Source of the DNA: Wuchereria bancrofti
Taxonomy: Eukaryota > Nematoda > Chromadorea > Rhabditida > Onchocercidae
NCBI GenBank assembly: GCA_005281725.1
Contig: SSBO01000007.1
Location: 1,184,402-1,248,401, forward strand
Reading direction: 5' to 3'
DNA length: 64,000 nt
The notes under the pieces were generated by a model. The model saw only the letters and a program-made list of their open reading frames with translations, was not told the DNA's origin and made no database searches. Of this stretch, positions 33,363 through 47,000 are shown in pieces. Positions within the stretch are counted from its first letter, which is position 1, and every line of letters begins with the position of its first letter. The position numbers were made by a program, and so were the translations under genes.

Positions 33363-36304
33363 CCAATAGTATAGTATTGTAAAGAATTTATTGTGCTTTA
33401 TGAAATTCTTTTTTTTTTTTTCAAAAAAAAAAGTTATTTCAAAAACTTAATCTTTATTTAATAAAAAAATCAATATGACATTTGGCAAGAAACTTAAATA
33501 ATCTTTTGATACTTATGACTATGGTACAATGTTAAGTTACAATCCATAATTTTATTCATTTTCATCTTAGAATGAAATTTTCATAACAATGAATGAATTT
33601 TTATTCTTATATCAATGACAACTCTATTTAATTGTTGTTTTAGTGATATCAAATGAAAAGAAAATGAAAATTTTACTTGCAAAATTTGTCAATGATTAGT
33701 CTAATTTAGTCATAAAGCTATCATTAATCTTATGTCTGGTATAGACAAATTTTATGATTAGATTCCAACTTTACATTTATTTCAATTTTACCTAAAGTTA
33801 ATTTAGTCATTAACATAAAATGTTCTGCTCTGAAGACTTTATAAAAGGTATTTGGTATCTTTGGAAGATATCAATGTGTATGCAATGAATAGATAAGCTT
33901 TATCATATTATCGTGATTGGAATCTTCATTGTAAGTGTATACCTACGTCGAAACACGTACATGCCTAACGTAGACGTAAATGCATAGCGTATAAAATCCA
34001 TCTGAATTATACTTCAGCATTTGGATGTGCACGAACATTGGATCAGCTCAAAGAAGTGATCAATCAATATGTTTGCTTTAGAAAGAAGCAATCATCAAAT
34101 GCGACAAATTGACTGGAAGTATCAATGTATATAAATTCGATGTGTGGCATTATGTAGGCATGGAATTCGATAAAACAACAAACTTTTAAATTACTGATTG
34201 GATGAGAAATTACTATAACAATTTTAACAATTGCATTGTAAAGAAGTTACGGTGTACGTGTAAATCTCACGTAATTTTATGATTAGATTCCAACGTTACA
34301 TTTATTTCAGTTTTACCTCAATTTATATATTATTAACTATGAATTTTAGATAAAATAAATGAAAGCTTGTATAAATCTGAGTAAATAAATCAACTGGAAG
34401 AATTTTAAGATAATTTGAACTTTAAGCCAACAGTGAATCTTCAATTAAAGTGTAGTGGAAAAACTTTTTGAACTTAAAGAATCTATGCATTTATAAATTC
34501 AAACTAATTTGATTCAATCAATTCAGTCTCAATATTATCAAGCAATCATCGATCTTTAAAGAATTTTCGACTAAATTATCTATTTATTAAATTTTCACTA
34601 GGACCTCAATAATTTAAACCTAAAGGACTGTGCCATAAAATAATAAAATAAATGATAACTTTATTAATCCATTCAGGCTTACAAAAGTTTGTCATTAATC
34701 TGCAAACCTTTTAATTCTATTAGTTTTTTCATTTATTGAATCTAGTTCTTAACTTGTTCTGCTGATGTTCTATTCAGATCATTTGACATTTAGCCATTTG
34801 CAATATCTTCCACATTTACTAAAACATCATAGACCTATCATAACTTATTACTCCCTAACTTTCCTATGGTACGAACAAATTTCAATCAATTATATAAACT
34901 TAAATCAAAATTCAAAATTCTTCAAATATGCGATATGCAAATGAAGAATGAAGTAATTCATTTCTTCTTCAATTTCTTGGAAGACTCTTAATAATTATCT
35001 AAATTCTCGCTTCAACTTTACCTATGTTGAAGTTAAACTTTCAAGCGTTTATGACGTGATATATGCATTTATCACTTCCCTTTAACTGAAAAGAAGCGTT
35101 ACCTGTCGTCAGGATCATTGTCCATACGACATATATGCAGAACTTCGTTGCATTTATTTGTATTGTACATAGATTTGTTCTTTTTGTCACATACATGCAT
35201 GACACGGAAAAGGTCAATAGCCTGTGCAATCGTTTTTAAAATAGCACAAACTGTCACAAAAATCAATTTGTTTTCGATCAGAAAGATGTTTTGAAAAAGG
35301 TACTTAGATGTATCGTAACGTACGTTTCACATAAACATTGTTTATTGACTTATTTATTTTTTTAGGGAAAAACTAATGAGTTATTTTGTTGTAAACAAAA
35401 TACAATCACATACGTAGCATTTATTTAGTTCAAACTTTTTCACATCTCTTTTTTTCCTTTCCTGCAAGATTGCTACAGTATATCCGATATCTGCAAAAGA
35501 AGCGGAAATGTTCATATTTGATCTAATTAACAGCTCTAGAATTTTGAATTCTTTTCATTCGACTCAAAATCGACTTTCTAAATCTTATCCAATTTTCACT
35601 TCCATTCTTTGATATTATTATGATAAAAGACAAAAAGCTAAGAAACTTTGAAACACTAATCCCAATTATATTACTTTTTAAATTAAAAAATAATAAAAGG
35701 TGAGATGGAAAAGAGATTGATAAATTGCATTGAGTGATAAGTAACGACCAATGCTGTCATTAATTAAGACAGATTTTTGAGTTAATAAGTGTGCTAGTAA
35801 AAGTCATCGGCTATTTTATTGTTGCTTTTTATTGCTAAACTACTTAGCAATTCACTGAAGCTCAACAAGATTCGATCATATCGAACTACTTGTTGAAATA
35901 CATCAATCGTTAACCCTTAAGATCGTTGCTCGAATTAATCGTTTCTTTCCAGTATGCAAATTTATTTCATTGCATGATTTCATAAATATGTAATATGAAG
36001 AAGCATCTACTTTTGCGTGTTTCTGTGTGTTTCATTATCAAAGTGTATTTACTTATTTATCTATAACAATATCGGGTGGGGAAAAAATCGTAAACTTTCC
36101 TCTTCTTTATTGTCATTCCGGAAAACTGTATTTGTGCAGCATGAAGATTCGATGTTATCGCTATTTTTAGTTTTGAGGAAAGAGACAGAGGGCGAGAAAG
36201 TAAAGAAGACTGAGAAGAAAATTTTCCAATGAGGAATTTTACTAAATTGTTTATTACCTGTGATAATGGTGAGGCTGGGTGATACGGAAGGATGAAGGTG
36301 TAGC

Positions 36305-36532
36305 TTGTACGATGCCTCGAAAATCAGTGGGAAACGGGGTGGTAGCGCAGGGTACCTGCGGATAGACGGAGGACCCGGTGACCTATTTCGTCGACCTGAC
36401 TATGGCGATGATGATGATTGCTACGAATTACGCACATCGCCTCAAATTCAGTTGGGTAAAATGGCATTGCGCAAGGCCAAGGGCAACCCATTCATCCTCT
36501 TACCCTATTTCTCATCCTATCTGATCGTATAA
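36305..36532 (+). CDS. Orphan coding-like exon
   Basis: A block of roughly 200 bp has clearly higher GC than its surroundings. In one plus-strand frame it reads SGKRGGSAGYLRIDGGPGDL, then FRRPDYGDDDDCYELRTSPQ, then GKMALRKAKGNP. Possible acceptor: AAAATCAG ending near 36328; possible donor: GTAAAA at 36456. An alternative is a first exon starting at ATG 36312 (MPRKSVGNGVVAQ) with donor GTACCT at 36352. Codon-like structure and composition argue that it is real coding sequence, but I recognise no family and cannot place a second exon. It could be a distant 5' exon of blmp-1 (7.5 kb downstream, same strand) or part of an unrelated gene. Confidence 0.4.
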   Translation: MYDASKISGKRGGSAGYLRIDGGPGDLFRRPDYGDDDDCYELRTSPQIQLGKMALRKAKGNPFILLPYFSSYLIV

Positions 36533-38774
36533 CTTTATTCAATTGAAATTTTAAACTTTTAAAATCCATTCTTACTCTATCTTCAATTTTAAATTACCCT
36601 CAATGTATAACACGAAAAGTTCACGCTGACCTTGATCTTTCTTGGTGAATTTTCTATCAATAACATTACTATTATTAAGCAATTGAGCATATAGACTTTA
36701 TGTCCATTTTTATTTTGATTTTTTTAATTTTTAAATACTCTAAAATTCAAAATTTCTTTATGAAATTCCCATTCAAATATACTGCAATAAAAACAGTCAA
36801 TTCAAATTCCTCAAATTAAAAAAAAAAGAGTGAGCAGTGTAACTAAGGGACAAAATGACCTTGGCATAAAGTGTCATTGACGTCAGTATTTCTTCCAAAT
36901 GTCCACATAATAGTTGGTGACAGTCCGGAATTTTTCTGATGCATGTCTACCTGTGATGGAAGTGAAAATTCTCTTTGAACTCAAATCTTAAATTGCAATA
37001 AGTAAGTGAACTTATCGTTAACCCCTACTATTCGTTACTTAAAAAGCATTCCTGATTGCAGTAATATTACGGATCCGGAAACGAAAATGAAATGATAATA
37101 AAACTAATCTTTTTCTAGTTAAATTATTAAACTATATTAAATAGATATGAACAATTCGCTACTGTTTATCATCTTTTTTTTTCATTTCTTTTTTTAATTC
37201 TTTTTATCCGTAATTTCAATATTGTAACATCAAATTAGCAATGCTATCAAATTAGAATCGTACTGATTACACTGATTGTTTGTTAGTATTTTTTTTTGCG
37301 GTACAATTATGATAAATAAATACTATATGGTATTATAAAGAATTATTTTTTATATAAGTTTCCGGAAGTTTTTTTCTCCATACTCCTGAATAAAATACAT
37401 GAAAAATAAGTGTTTTTTTTTTCAATAGAATGATTTAAATTTAGAAAATTATAATCAAAATTATGCTAGTTGCATAATAAATTTTTAGCTATACTAAGGT
37501 CCAATAAGATACCAACTTATCACTAATAAATATTGTGTAATAATCTTAGATAAAGCATATAAATGGCGCAGTTTTGTTGTATTTTGTTGCATGATAGAAA
37601 TGTTAAAAATTTTAAATAGCATAATAAAATGAGATAAGATGCAATTTCTTTCCTTTTCTCATCTCTACTACAAAATCTCTCTAATTTTGTTCCAATTTCT
37701 CTATTATGTATGATGATAATAATGATGAAATCGACCATCATCAGTTATGTGGTACGGTATTTCATCTCTTTTGCGCAAAAGTAAAGAGGAAGAGGATTGA
37801 ATGGCGCAATAGGCAAGGTCAACGAATCCATCCATCCATACAATTAACTTACTTCCAATCATGCTATTTCTCTTTAAAATTCAATTTAATTCATTCATTC
37901 TCTCTAAAATTCACTAACTTCATTTCTTCATTTTTTTGTTGCTTTCTTTTCCTTTCTTTTTATCATATTATTCTATTTGTCTTTTAACTTATTGGCTTGT
38001 TAAAAAAATGATTAAACATAGTTCCTAATATATTTTATTATCTTTTCTTTTATTTAAGCAGATTTTAAATCCATAGAAGTATAATTAAGCGATAACATAT
38101 TGAAGATAGATTTTGATTATTCTATTTGAAATCAGTTTCTATAAATTTTCTTCTAATTGAAAAATTACTTTCAACTGATCCATTTTACTACACCACAGAA
38201 CTTGTTATATGGAAAATTATAATATATTGTATTTTAAAAATATCTTGCTCTTTTAGATATAATAATTCAAAATTTCAAAATAATCAATTCCATCTAATTT
38301 CATATGTTAGCTAAATAGACTATAATATAAATAATCATTAAATGAAATAGTACTTCTTCTTATTTCAACTTGATCAATAAATAATCATTAAATGTATTGG
38401 AAAGAAAAATCTAATATTGCTCCTTTTTTCTAATAAGAAAAAATTTCCAATAATATTAAGAAAAAAGAAATAATGAAAGTTCATTTTTTTTTAGCAAATT
38501 CTTTGGATTAACTATTTTCATCTCATAAATTTTTCCATATCAAATTTCTTTTTCCTTTCTTTTTATCACTTACTTTTCTTTTCTTTTTAATTCATTTTTC
38601 CTTTTTACTGTAAAAACAAAGCATTTCAAAATTTCACTAATCACACAGTACGTATTAAGCGCAAAATGGAAAAATCCGCATGCTACTACTGTTAACAGTA
38701 ACATCAAAAGAAAAAAAATTCATTTATTGAAGACATTGATAATAAGCATTTGTTGCCTTTTTGAATTATTTCAG

Positions 38775-38868
38775 TTTGATTGAATGTTTGCCTTGCAATG
38801 ACCTCTGTGCAAGTGTCACGATATGTTCAAATTGCCTATCTGTTTGTATTGAATGTACTAAAAATTAG
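38775..38868 (+). CDS. Orphan cysteine-rich terminal exon candidate
   Basis: Behind TTATTTCAG (ending 38774) a phase-2 frame reads LIECLPCNDLCASVTICSNC then LSVCIECTKN and stops at TAG 38866-38868. Seven cysteines in 30 residues are spaced C-x2-C-x3-C-x5-C-x2-C-x3-C-x2-C, which suggests a metal-binding or disulfide-rich tail. No upstream exon of matching phase was identified, and no family is recognised. It may be chance. Confidence 0.2.
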
Positions 38869-39558
38869 GTCAATCACCGCCCGGAGGAAAGGAGGAAGTT
38901 GCGTAATGAAAGTTTTAGCCATTTTCTTTTTTTTTTCCTTCATTTATCTGTTATTCATCATTTCAGGAATATTTTATTCTAAAAAGAAAGAAAGAAGAAT
39001 TTGAATAAATTTTGTTTAATTTAAAAATTTTTATAACAAATTATGAGAATTTTCCGCTCGTTTTCTCTTGTGCTTTTTTTTTTCAAAAGTACAATCAAAG
39101 ATGGTTAATGCTAGAAATTCCCGGGACCTATACAATGATTTTCTGATGATAGCATGTGCTATGTGATCTTCGAAAAACCTCTTGAAATAATAGAAGTATG
39201 CAAAGTTGTACTAGTTTTTTTGATTTTATCATTTAATATTGCTTTCAACTTTTCATACAGTCATACATTTCGAAAATGACAATTCCCAAATTCGAATGTA
39301 AGTTATTCCTTCAATATTACTTATATTTTTATGCATAATTCTAATGTTCAGTGTAAGTGTGATGATTAATTAGAGAGATATGCTTAAATCTAATTAAAAA
39401 ACTTAACCAACAACTAACCAATAGCATATATGAAACAATTAAGTGTAACATGGGCATTGCTGTGTTCACTCATCCGTTGTTTACATTTTTAAAATATTGA
39501 TGAAACAATGATTAAAGCTTGCATATATAAACAAAATCAGGTTTTCTCTTTGAAGAAA

Positions 39559-39580
39559 GAGAAAGAGAGAGAGAGAGAGG
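39559..39580. repeat. GA microsatellite
   Basis: Run of GA dinucleotides with a few A and G interruptions. Confidence 0.85.
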
Positions 39581-40310
39581 GAGGAAGAGAAAAAAAAGAT
39601 GAAGTGAATGGGAAACTTGATTACATAATTGTCTCACTCAGTTTCTGGAGATGACAATGGCGGAAATTCTATTCGTATTCGATGTAAGAATAGTATTAAC
39701 TATTTATCTCAAAGCATGTAATTTACTAAGTTTATAATCTTGTTACTACTTTTATTGTTTATTGTTTGTTACCTGTTATTTATTGTCTATTGTTGTTGTT
39801 ATTCATCTAATATAACGATCTGAATAAGATTAAAAAGCAAGTTCAAATTTCAATTTCTCACTCTAAACATTTTTATGTTTTTATATCCCAATATATAAAT
39901 CTTCGTTTCAGTTAGTTAGGAAGATTTTTTTGAATAATTGTTTTTCTTTCTTTTTTGCAATGAAATCTTTATTATAAGCTAGTGTATGTGACAAATGGTA
40001 AGCCTTTATCATAAGCTAGCGTATCTGATAAGTAGTAAATGCTTTTTTTTTATTCTCTAATTTTCACTAATTTTGATATTTAAAGATTTTTGACAATATT
40101 TTGATCATTTTCAACATAGCTTCATTGTAAACATTGCAATAGCTTTACAGTTAATGATATTATTGAAATATTATAGGACAATATCGCCACATGCATAAAA
40201 ATGTAATGAAATTTACATAATGAAGAGAAAAATTCCCGTTTTCTCGTGATGATTAAATTGGTTGACAAGAGCATAACGCAACGACAAGTTTTGATGTTGT
40301 GAAATAAGAA

Positions 40311-40370
40311 TTGAATGAGTGAATAAATGAATGAGTGAATGAATGAATGAATGGATAGATGGATAGATGG
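40311..40370. repeat. GAAT/GATG tetranucleotide repeat
   Basis: About 60 bp of imperfect GAAT, GAGT and GATG/GATA units. The minus-strand frame across it (repeating S-F-I-H) is an artefact of the repeat. Confidence 0.85.
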
Positions 40371-40562
40371 CGATTTGATCCGTGATAATATGCAGAAACA
40401 TTAAACCTTTACGTAACCATTAGGAGAGAAGAGAATGAAATATGGATAGAAAACCGGTTCTTCTGTCCAATGATAATGACTTTCAGGTGATGAAGACATT
40501 TCTGTAAGCAAAAGTTACTACTAGCATTAATACCTTCATCCTAGAACCAGAATTTCTCATAA

Positions 40563-40602
40563 TCTCCCTCCCTCTCTCTCCCTCTCTCTCTCTCTCTCTT
40601 TT
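40563..40602. repeat. CT/CCCT microsatellite
   Basis: Polypyrimidine CT and CCCT units, about 40 bp. Confidence 0.85.
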
Positions 40603-41310
40603 ATGATTTGTCCCTTATGATTGCTTTGACTGTAACAGTTGAAAATGTGTCGATACAAGTAAAGGAAGCTAATTTTTTTTTTTCTTTTATCCATTAATAG
40701 GATAAAATGTACTTTTTTGGTATATGATCAAGCAGCAGTTATCATTTGCAGTTCTATCTAGACCAGTTCTTGAGATTTAACCAGAATTAGCCCTGAAGCT
40801 TCTTAGTTTTTCTCTTCTTCTTTCATTTTTAAAATTTCCACTGATTACGCTAAATCTTGTTTCCCCTATGTTTTTTCTTCTTTTACTGTTGGATCATTGT
40901 CATTGTCATTGTCGCGAAAGCTTTCTGTTGTCATTTCGTTCTACTAAAAACTTCTCTTCTACTACCATCCATTTTTCCTAATACAAATGATTATTAATAT
41001 TTTAATCTTTCACTAATATATTTTTTTCTACCGATTCTTTTCTCTCTTTCTTTTTGTTTGTTGAAAGAAGATAGCTTTCATTTTTTTTTGAGGAAATAAA
41101 AATTTTGTCAATTCATCAAAGCTTTGTTTTCTTTATAAAATGAACAAAATTTCACTGAAAATATCCGCGGCGGTATTAAAAATCGGAATTATTTGTAAAA
41201 AAACTGATATAATATTTTTGGTCAGATATAATATGCTTGAGTTTTAAACAATCTGAAATTAACAAATTCCACATTCACTATTTGGCTCATCAGCCCTTTT
41301 TTAACTCTAA

Positions 41311-41366
41311 TTGTGATAGATTATTTACTAAGTTTCACTGTGATAGATTATTTACTAAGTTTTGCT
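41311..41366. repeat. 29-bp tandem duplication
   Basis: The block TGTGATAGATTATTTACTAA plus flanking bases occurs twice in direct tandem. Confidence 0.8.
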
Positions 41367-42474
41367 GTTTGAATTAATTTCTGCAACAATTTTCTTCAAC
41401 TTTTACTCTTAATGTTTCTTTTCTTTTTTCTCTTTTTGTTTAAAATTAAAATTAGAAGTAGAAATAAGAAGAAAAGAAAAGAGAAGAATGTTTGGAATAG
41501 ATGAAGAAAGAATAAATAGTGTGTGAGAAATGAAAAAAGTTCAATAACTCTATTAAAAGTTTTAATGGGACACTTTCTTTTTAAATTCATTTTTTTATTA
41601 TACCTTTAACGACCATTTTAAACATTCTTTCATAAATAGTTAAGTAAGCCTAGTTTATAAGATATTTTTGAATTCATTCATGTCTAATCAAACAATGTGT
41701 GTATAAGATCCAATCTGACTGTCAATAAAAATATTAATTATAACCATGCTTCCATAACTTTTTAAAATTTTCAGTATAGAATAATTTTTTGGAACTGTTT
41801 TTTCCTTCTGTGCTTGTGGATATTACACATTTGACTTTATTATTTTCTTTTTTATTCTTAAATCAATTTCGTAGAGCTAGGAAAAACTAAATTTTGATCA
41901 CAAAATAAACTTAAATATCAAATTTAAGCATAAATTTAAATCTGAGCGTATATTCCGAGCAAAATTTTAGCAAATGAGCAATGGTTTTGATAAACACATT
42001 AATCTATGACTTTCAAACTTTTTAATTTCACCTTTTTTAAAAATTCCATATTTAAAAAAGTTGCATTCTCTTAGATGACTTCATAGCCAACTATAATAAA
42101 TGTTAATGTTTGTAAAATATTCTTATATATACCTATTCTTCATTACCATTTTTTCTTCTAATGCCCTTTTCCTGAAATTAATGAACATCGATGTGCGCTT
42201 TGTATCGAACGACAACAACGCCATTCTGTTATGCTGTATCTATCGGATGATATATTGTATTCATCAGATCCCTATGTTCGTTCTCTTTGTCAATTTATCT
42301 ATCCAACTCTGTCAAAAATTTTAGAATTGAGCTATGATTGGTTGAAGGATGTTTGAAGACGCAGATCCGCTTCTGGTCGAAACTTGTTTCTTCTGAAGAT
42401 AATAGAGGAAAGAGCGATACGATCAGATGATGCTTTTGCCTTATGCATTAAATTAAAACTATTTTTATTACCTA

Positions 42475-42525
42475 CCACTATTACTATTACTACTAATACT
42501 ATTACTACTACTACTACTGCTATTA
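42475..42525. repeat. ACT trinucleotide repeat
   Basis: Imperfect ACT/ATT units, about 50 bp. Confidence 0.8.
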
Positions 42526-42660
42526 ACATTTCATGTTATCACAAATAATTTATTAATACAATGTTTCCATGTAATCATTTCAGCTTTTCAAATTATTTGC
42601 TTTCGTTTTGTTCAAAATGATGAGAGGAACGAAAAGATTATTCCATTTCCTTCTCTTTCC

Positions 42661-42704
42661 CTTCCTCTTTCTCCCTCTCTCTCTCTCTCGAAGAAGAAGA
42701 AGAA
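42661..42704. repeat. Compound CT / GAA repeat
   Basis: A CT tract runs directly into a GAA tract, giving a self-complementary tendency (polypyrimidine then polypurine). Confidence 0.8.
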
Positions 42705-43681
42705 CAATGAAATTTTATTCCGATAATACTTAAAATAATTGGAAAAGTATATTCTTCTCCTTCTTTTTCTATTTCCTGAATGAGATTTCTATCATTCAAA
42801 ATTCATTTCTTTCAAAATTTTATTAATTTTGCAAGAATTTCTCTAATGCATGTGTGACTTTTACTAGTTTTATGCAAATTTTTAACTTTCTTTCTTGCTC
42901 CCTTACTCAATTTAACTTTTTTTCTGCAAAAAAATTTCAGTTTGCATTGAGTACAAAATAATCGTTCGTTCGTTTCTTAATCAGTGATAACAAACAAGGA
43001 AAAACTTTTATTTTTATTTAATTTTGTTTTAGGCTAAAATTCCATACAATATTTATCAGTTGCGACTAATCAACAAATGGCAAAAGGTATATTATTTTAA
43101 AATTTAAGAAAATCTAATTTAAAAATCTATCAAAACCCTTGTTATGAAAGTTAAGGTTCCCAGTTAATTAACTTTAAATTCTTAAAATGGTTCTGTGTGA
43201 TTGTCCATAATTGGTTACGAACTTACGTTTGACGTATTTAATGTATTCAACGATGATCATCCAGCATCATCTATCATTCATTTAAAAAACAATATTCAGA
43301 ACTTGTTAAAATTTTAAATTATATGAAGTCTTGTTCATTTCTTTGATATGATCACTTTCCTAAACAGCTAAATAAAACTAATTAGCACTTGAAAAGAGAA
43401 ACCTCAAAAAAAAAAAAAGAAAAAAGAAATTTACCACTCGTAAAACCACGTGACAAGTAATGAGATGCTTCATTTTTTCTTAGTAAATAAAGCATACAAT
43501 TGTTTACGTTACTTTCTCATATCTTTTAAGATAAATGCTTACGTTCTATTTATTTTTTTATTTATGTTAATTTTCAAAGAAAAAAGACATTAAATTAGAT
43601 AAAATCAATCACATGAATTATAAGTATATTTCATATTTTCCACTTCACCTTATTTGTATTCTTTCCCTTTTTAAAAGAGAT

Positions 43682-43742
43682 AGCACAATTTCCGAAAAAT
43701 AAGATTAATTTTATAGTACAATTTCCGAAAAATAAGATTAAC
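43682..43742. repeat. Tandem duplication with CAATTTCCGAAAAATAAGA core
   Basis: Two copies of an approximately 27 bp block separated by a few bases, about 300 bp upstream of the blmp-1 start. Confidence 0.8.
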
Positions 43743-44049
43743 TCCATATTTTTAATATGAGAATTATTTGCTAATTGATAAGTAAATAAAATTTCAGCAT
43801 TCATTTGACATTTGTTGGTTTGTGTAAGGTTCAGCAACGAAAAAAGAACACAAGAAAGCCAACAATAAAAAGTCAAGAAATTCGCTACATCCAGCTATCA
43901 GGTTATCAGGTTACCAATACAACCTTTGAACTTCGTTTGATACTTCCCATTAATGTCTCAGTGGGTTAAACATTTGACCAGAATAGAATCACCAGCAACA
44001 TTGTTTGCCAAACATTCGTGCAGAAGCTACAAAAATTGCGACAGTTGCA

Positions 44050-47000
44050 ATGGGCGAAGACATAATGCAACATGGGCCAAGATCAAATGTATTCCATGCT
44101 GGCACACCCAGGGATATTGTTAATCATTCCCAGAATTTGGATCCAAAGCCAGAAATGGTTGTTTGTGGCGGTAATGCTACAACGGTAATTTCTTCAGTAG
44201 TAGCAACAACAGCAGCACTTGCGAATAATTCCAATGAAATTGGCAATTCGTCTTCTTCATCGAGCGCTACCGGCTCACCAGTCAATGATGATTATGCACA
44301 TCGCAATTACGGTGCACAATTTTCAAATATTTAATACTTAAAAATTTGAACACAAACTTATTAATTTATTTAAATTTTTAACATTCTTTCTCCTTATAGA
44401 GCTAAAAATATTAAAATCTAAAAAATGCAATTTCTAGAAATTTTTATTTAAATTTCATTTTAGCAATATAAATATTTTCAGTTTCAAGTTCGTCGTTAAC
44501 ATGTAAAGGTATGAAAAGTAAACCTGAAGGTATGAATGAATGGGATTGGACTAGCATGTCGGAACATAATTTTGCCGAACTCTGTGTATTTCATGTACCT
44601 GATAAGCCATTAGAACATCAGGTAAGCGATAAATTCACTGCACAACAAAATTCTAGCTTTAATTATCTGCATATACAAAAATTTTTATGAAACATTGCAA
44701 CAGACAAATCTAACAGTGTTAATTTCGACCTTAACCTAAATTTTACCTTTTTTTGTCATTTCGGCGGCATGTAATTACATCGCCTATCTTATCAACTTTC
44801 AATGGCAGTTTATCTACCTAAAATGATTGTAACTGATAATGGAAAATAATAATTTGATTCTGGAAAAGGAGTCTGAAAAAAAAGGAACTTTAGCATTATA
44901 TTTACTATGATTTCACTGAAACCATTTTTTATTACTTAATGACGATATTTCAAGAATATTTTAAATTTATTATTTATAAAACTTCTTTGACAATTGATAA
45001 AACTGATTTGATTCACGTATAGTTAATATAACTGTCTCTCGTAACGATCATAAAAGTACCAACTGTGTCACCTGTTTAGGATCCAAACAATCGTGCCGCA
45101 ACATCGCTACCATTGAACTTGACCATTCGATCTTCACATGAACTACCTAAAGTAATTAATCATTCCTTCACTACTTCTCTTTTTCCTTCTAAGATATTTT
45201 TATTTTAAATGATTATATTGAAAAAAGAAAAAAAAGTTGAAAATACGATATTGGCAAATCATTACTGATTAAATTTGAACATAAGAAAATCTTTTAATGT
45301 TATTTTGCAGCATAAACTTTTAACTCTTTAATCACAGTTATCTTAATTACATTAATCACACCACCAATTAAAGTTTCTACTCACTTAAACTTAAGTTTCC
45401 AAATTTTTTAAATTTGTGAAAATAAAAAAAGATATTTCAGTTTTTTTTTTGTTTTAACAAAAGTGACAGTATTATATTTTGCTAACAGGCGATGGGTGTC
45501 TGGAGTATGGACTACATCCCACGTGGTGCACGTTTCGGACCTTTGGTTGGTGAGCACAGAAAACCGGACATTACGGAAGCTACAGTAAGCCCAGCAGAAG
45601 CTAGCGGTGCTGGTGGTTTATGCCACTCCCATTGTGGTGGTGCTTCAAACTCTACCCTTGGAAGTGAGCTACCTTGGGAACCTGTCTGGAAAATATTTAG
45701 CAGTAGCGGTAGCATATTGATCCGATTGCTGGATGTAAGCGAAAATCGCAAAAGTAATTGGATGAAATTTGTAAACCGGGCACGAACCAAGGAGACGCAA
45801 AATTTAGTCGCTTGCCAGGTTAATTTCAATATTTCAGGGAATCCTGTGATGGCACGTTGGATTTAAGGGTTATAGCAGTATAAAATGAAATCCAATTAAC
45901 AATCAAAAGTTGATAAATGAGACAACAAAAAAAGATTAATCCTTAAATTAATTTCCATAGCTAAATGAATGAGTTGTGCTTTTCTGAAATTACATGTAAT
46001 CACATCTAAAATTCTTTCTGCAGTACACAAATTTTAACAAAAACATTGCTTTTATTGTACTTATATACTATTTCGGGCTATCAGTTTAGGTAGAAAGTGA
46101 AATTTATTTCTATTCCGTGAAACCAATTAAGCCAAACACGGAATTACTGTATTGGTATAGTCAGGACTATGCGCAGCGTATCAATTTTCCGGCATTCTGC
46201 GACTACTGGAAAGTTCCTTCATTAAAAGGTACCATTTACTAAACACTTTCTAAAAGCAAGACTCGAAATTATCATAAGCTTATCCTGTTTATGACTAACA
46301 AAGAATAAAATGATTGAAACAAACTGACAAAGTTTTACAAACATTTCTAAACATACAGTAATTAATACTTTCATTGAGTTTTTATAAATCATTTACAAAT
46401 TTATCATCTGATTGACAATTCGTACTTAATTTTTATCAGATCTAAAACTTTAGCCATTTCATTATCACTTCTTAATTTTTAGTCTGATTACCAACTGTTA
46501 TTAAACTCTTCAATTATTGATGTAAATATAATATTTTGGATTAGCGCGAATTAAAATAATCGTCTGCCGATTCCACAGTTTAATTTGTCATTTGATAGAC
46601 AGTTTTAAAGGGAAAGGGAATTCCCTTTAAAAAAAATCAATAGTTTAAAAAGGTAAATAAACCAGAAGAATTTACCGAGCATTCGCAAGCAAGTATATCG
46701 CCATGATTTAAAAAAATGATTCAAAAAACTATATGTAGAACTAAAAATTTTCACTTATCTGGATTTGATGAAAATTTATGAATGTTTTTAAATTTTTAAA
46801 AAACATTTAAAAAATTTTTAATTTATATAATATAATAACTCAATACTGCATTGCGCGAAAAAAGTGTGAGTTTGTACGGATTCTTTACAATAACAGGAAC
46901 CAAAAAACGGAACGTTTTTTCCGAAAAAATTTTTAAATGAAAGTTGAGAATAGCTGATAAAATAGTTATTGCAAAATTAAATTAAATCATTATACGAAAT

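Larger units (their letters stand above)
31522..36300. other. AT-rich intergenic stretch upstream of CSN7
   Basis: 4.8 kb. It should contain the CSN7 5' end at its left edge. One coding-like ORF (32296-32487) is listed separately. A 32-bp tandem duplication lies at 33299-33362. Several other frames (31902-32084, 35041-35229, 36017-36232) show no family features. No tRNA, rRNA or known small RNA was recognised. Confidence 0.55.
36533..44049. other. AT-rich upstream region of blmp-1
   Basis: 7.5 kb with no supported gene apart from the Cys-rich segment at 38.8 kb. Microsatellites are clustered here: GA at 39559-39580, GAAT/GATG at 40311-40370, CT at 40563-40602, ACT at 42475-42525, CT then GAA at 42661-42704. 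Duplicated blocks occur at 41311-41366 and 43682-43742. The likely content is long 5' regulatory DNA or large introns of blmp-1. Confidence 0.5.

Noticed and set aside
37706..37987. Plus-strand ORF with acidic start (MYDDNNDEIDHHQL)
   Set aside because: After about 30 codons it becomes F/S-rich low-complexity sequence from T runs; no splice partner and no similarity.
40213..40401. Minus-strand ORF with SFIH repeats
   Set aside because: Direct translation of the GAAT/GATG tetranucleotide repeat.
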